Shown here: one piece after another, positions 6,222 to 6,447 of the stretch
Layout of the letters: each line of letters opens with the position of its first letter
Numbering within the stretch: position 1 is the first letter of the stretch
NCBI GenBank assembly: GCA_030433225.1
Contig: JAUIMD010000123.1
Span: 1-6,447, forward strand
Reading direction: 5' to 3'
DNA: 6,447 bases
From: Bacteroidia bacterium
Lineage (GTDB): Bacteria > Bacteroidota > Bacteroidia > Bacteroidales > UBA5342
Translations under genes and position numbers: made by a program
Notes under the pieces: model-generated
The model's database searches: none
What the model was told of the DNA's origin: nothing
What the model saw: the letters and a program-made list of their open reading frames with translations, nothing else

Positions 6222-6304
6222 TACTACGGCAAAATTCACGTTTTTATGTGATTGGATTTGGTTGATGTGTTTGTTAAATTACGCATTTATTAGTTGAGAA
6301 TGAT

Positions 6305-6447
6305 ATGAATACAATCGTTATTGTTGGAAACGGCTTTGATTTAGCTCATAATCTTAAAACCTCATATGAGCATTTTCTAGAGTTTATGTTTGCTGAATAT
6401 TTTGAAAACAATCAATTTGATGAATTCTTCCATTTCCAGAATAAAAG
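6305..6447 (+). CDS. AbiH-family abortive-infection protein, N-terminal fragment (continues beyond the window)
   Basis: An ATG at 6305 opens a frame that stays open for 47 codons to the window edge. It begins MNTIVIVGNGFDLAHNLKTSY, then EHFLEFMF. A short hydrophobic strand followed by GNGFDLAHxLxTxYxxFL is the signature start of the AbiH family (PF14253), named after a lactococcal protein that stops phage multiplication by abortive infection. The mechanism of the family is not well known; the Gly-rich turn after the first strand suggests a nucleotide-binding type fold, which is inference. The catalytic or effector part is not in view, so integrity cannot be judged. The gene lies 83 bp after higA on the same strand and shares its high A/T content (18 of 60 bases are G or C at 6301-6360, against 26 of 60 at 2701-2760 in the glycan operon), consistent with a laterally acquired defence cluster. 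Confidence 0.82.
   Translation, partial: MNTIVIVGNGFDLAHNLKTSYEHFLEFMFAEYFENNQFDEFFHFQNK

Noticed and set aside
6236..6251. Hairpin TCACGT/ATGTGA after higA as terminator
   Set aside because: It includes a wobble pair and has no T tract behind it, so it does not support termination between higA and the AbiH gene.
6257..6298. Separate promoter for the AbiH gene (TTTG at 6270-6273 with TAGTTGAG at 6291-6298)
   Set aside because: The -7 box matches only in part, and transcription would begin at the start codon; read-through from higBA is just as likely.
1..6447. CRISPR arrays, tRNA or rRNA genes, insertion sequences, integrases
   Set aside because: No regularly spaced repeats, no cloverleaf, no transposase or recombinase sequence was seen on either strand.

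Overview
The window looks like a piece of a Bacteroidota chromosome. The signs are start codons preceded by A/T-rich sequence rather than Shine-Dalgarno motifs, matches to the Bacteroidota promoter element TAnnTTTG, low-to-moderate G+C, and proteins (a HigB/HigA pair, a polyprenyl glycosylphosphotransferase with a C-terminal catalytic domain, a small SEC-C protein) of the kind common in that phylum. Order or genus cannot be fixed from this sequence.

Layout. (1) Positions 1-407, plus strand: the 3' end of an SGNH/DltD-like protein that starts outside the window. (2) Positions 543-1679, minus strand: a multi-membrane-span acyltransferase of family 3, convergent with the first gene and with a probable terminator between them. 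(3) Positions 1998-5055, minus strand: a tightly packed operon read from right to left. It encodes a family 2 glycosyltransferase, a threonylcarbamoyl-AMP synthase (TsaC/Sua5/YrdC), a membrane sugar-1-phosphate transferase, and a small SEC-C zinc-motif protein. Spacings are 1 bp, 8 bp and an 8-bp overlap. (4) Positions 5056-5414: a divergent intergenic region with a minus-strand promoter candidate, a 12-bp perfect palindrome and a 20-bp perfect palindrome. (5) Positions 5415-6221, plus strand: a HigB-type toxin followed by a HigA-type antitoxin. (6) Positions 6305-6447, plus strand: the N-terminus of an AbiH-family abortive-infection protein that runs off the right edge.

How it fits together. 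The left two thirds is surface-polysaccharide machinery. The sugar transferase would start a repeat unit on undecaprenyl phosphate, the family 2 enzyme would add a sugar, and the membrane acyltransferase (and perhaps the SGNH-like protein) would decorate the product with acyl groups. A tRNA-modification gene sits inside this operon. The right end turns into an A/T-rich defence or addiction module: higBA with a very clear operator candidate, followed by AbiH. The 359-bp gap is the likely boundary between the two. No transposase, integrase, tRNA, rRNA or CRISPR array is visible. Nothing here is clearly an undescribed system; the best lead is the start of the defence cluster at the right edge and its palindromic control region.
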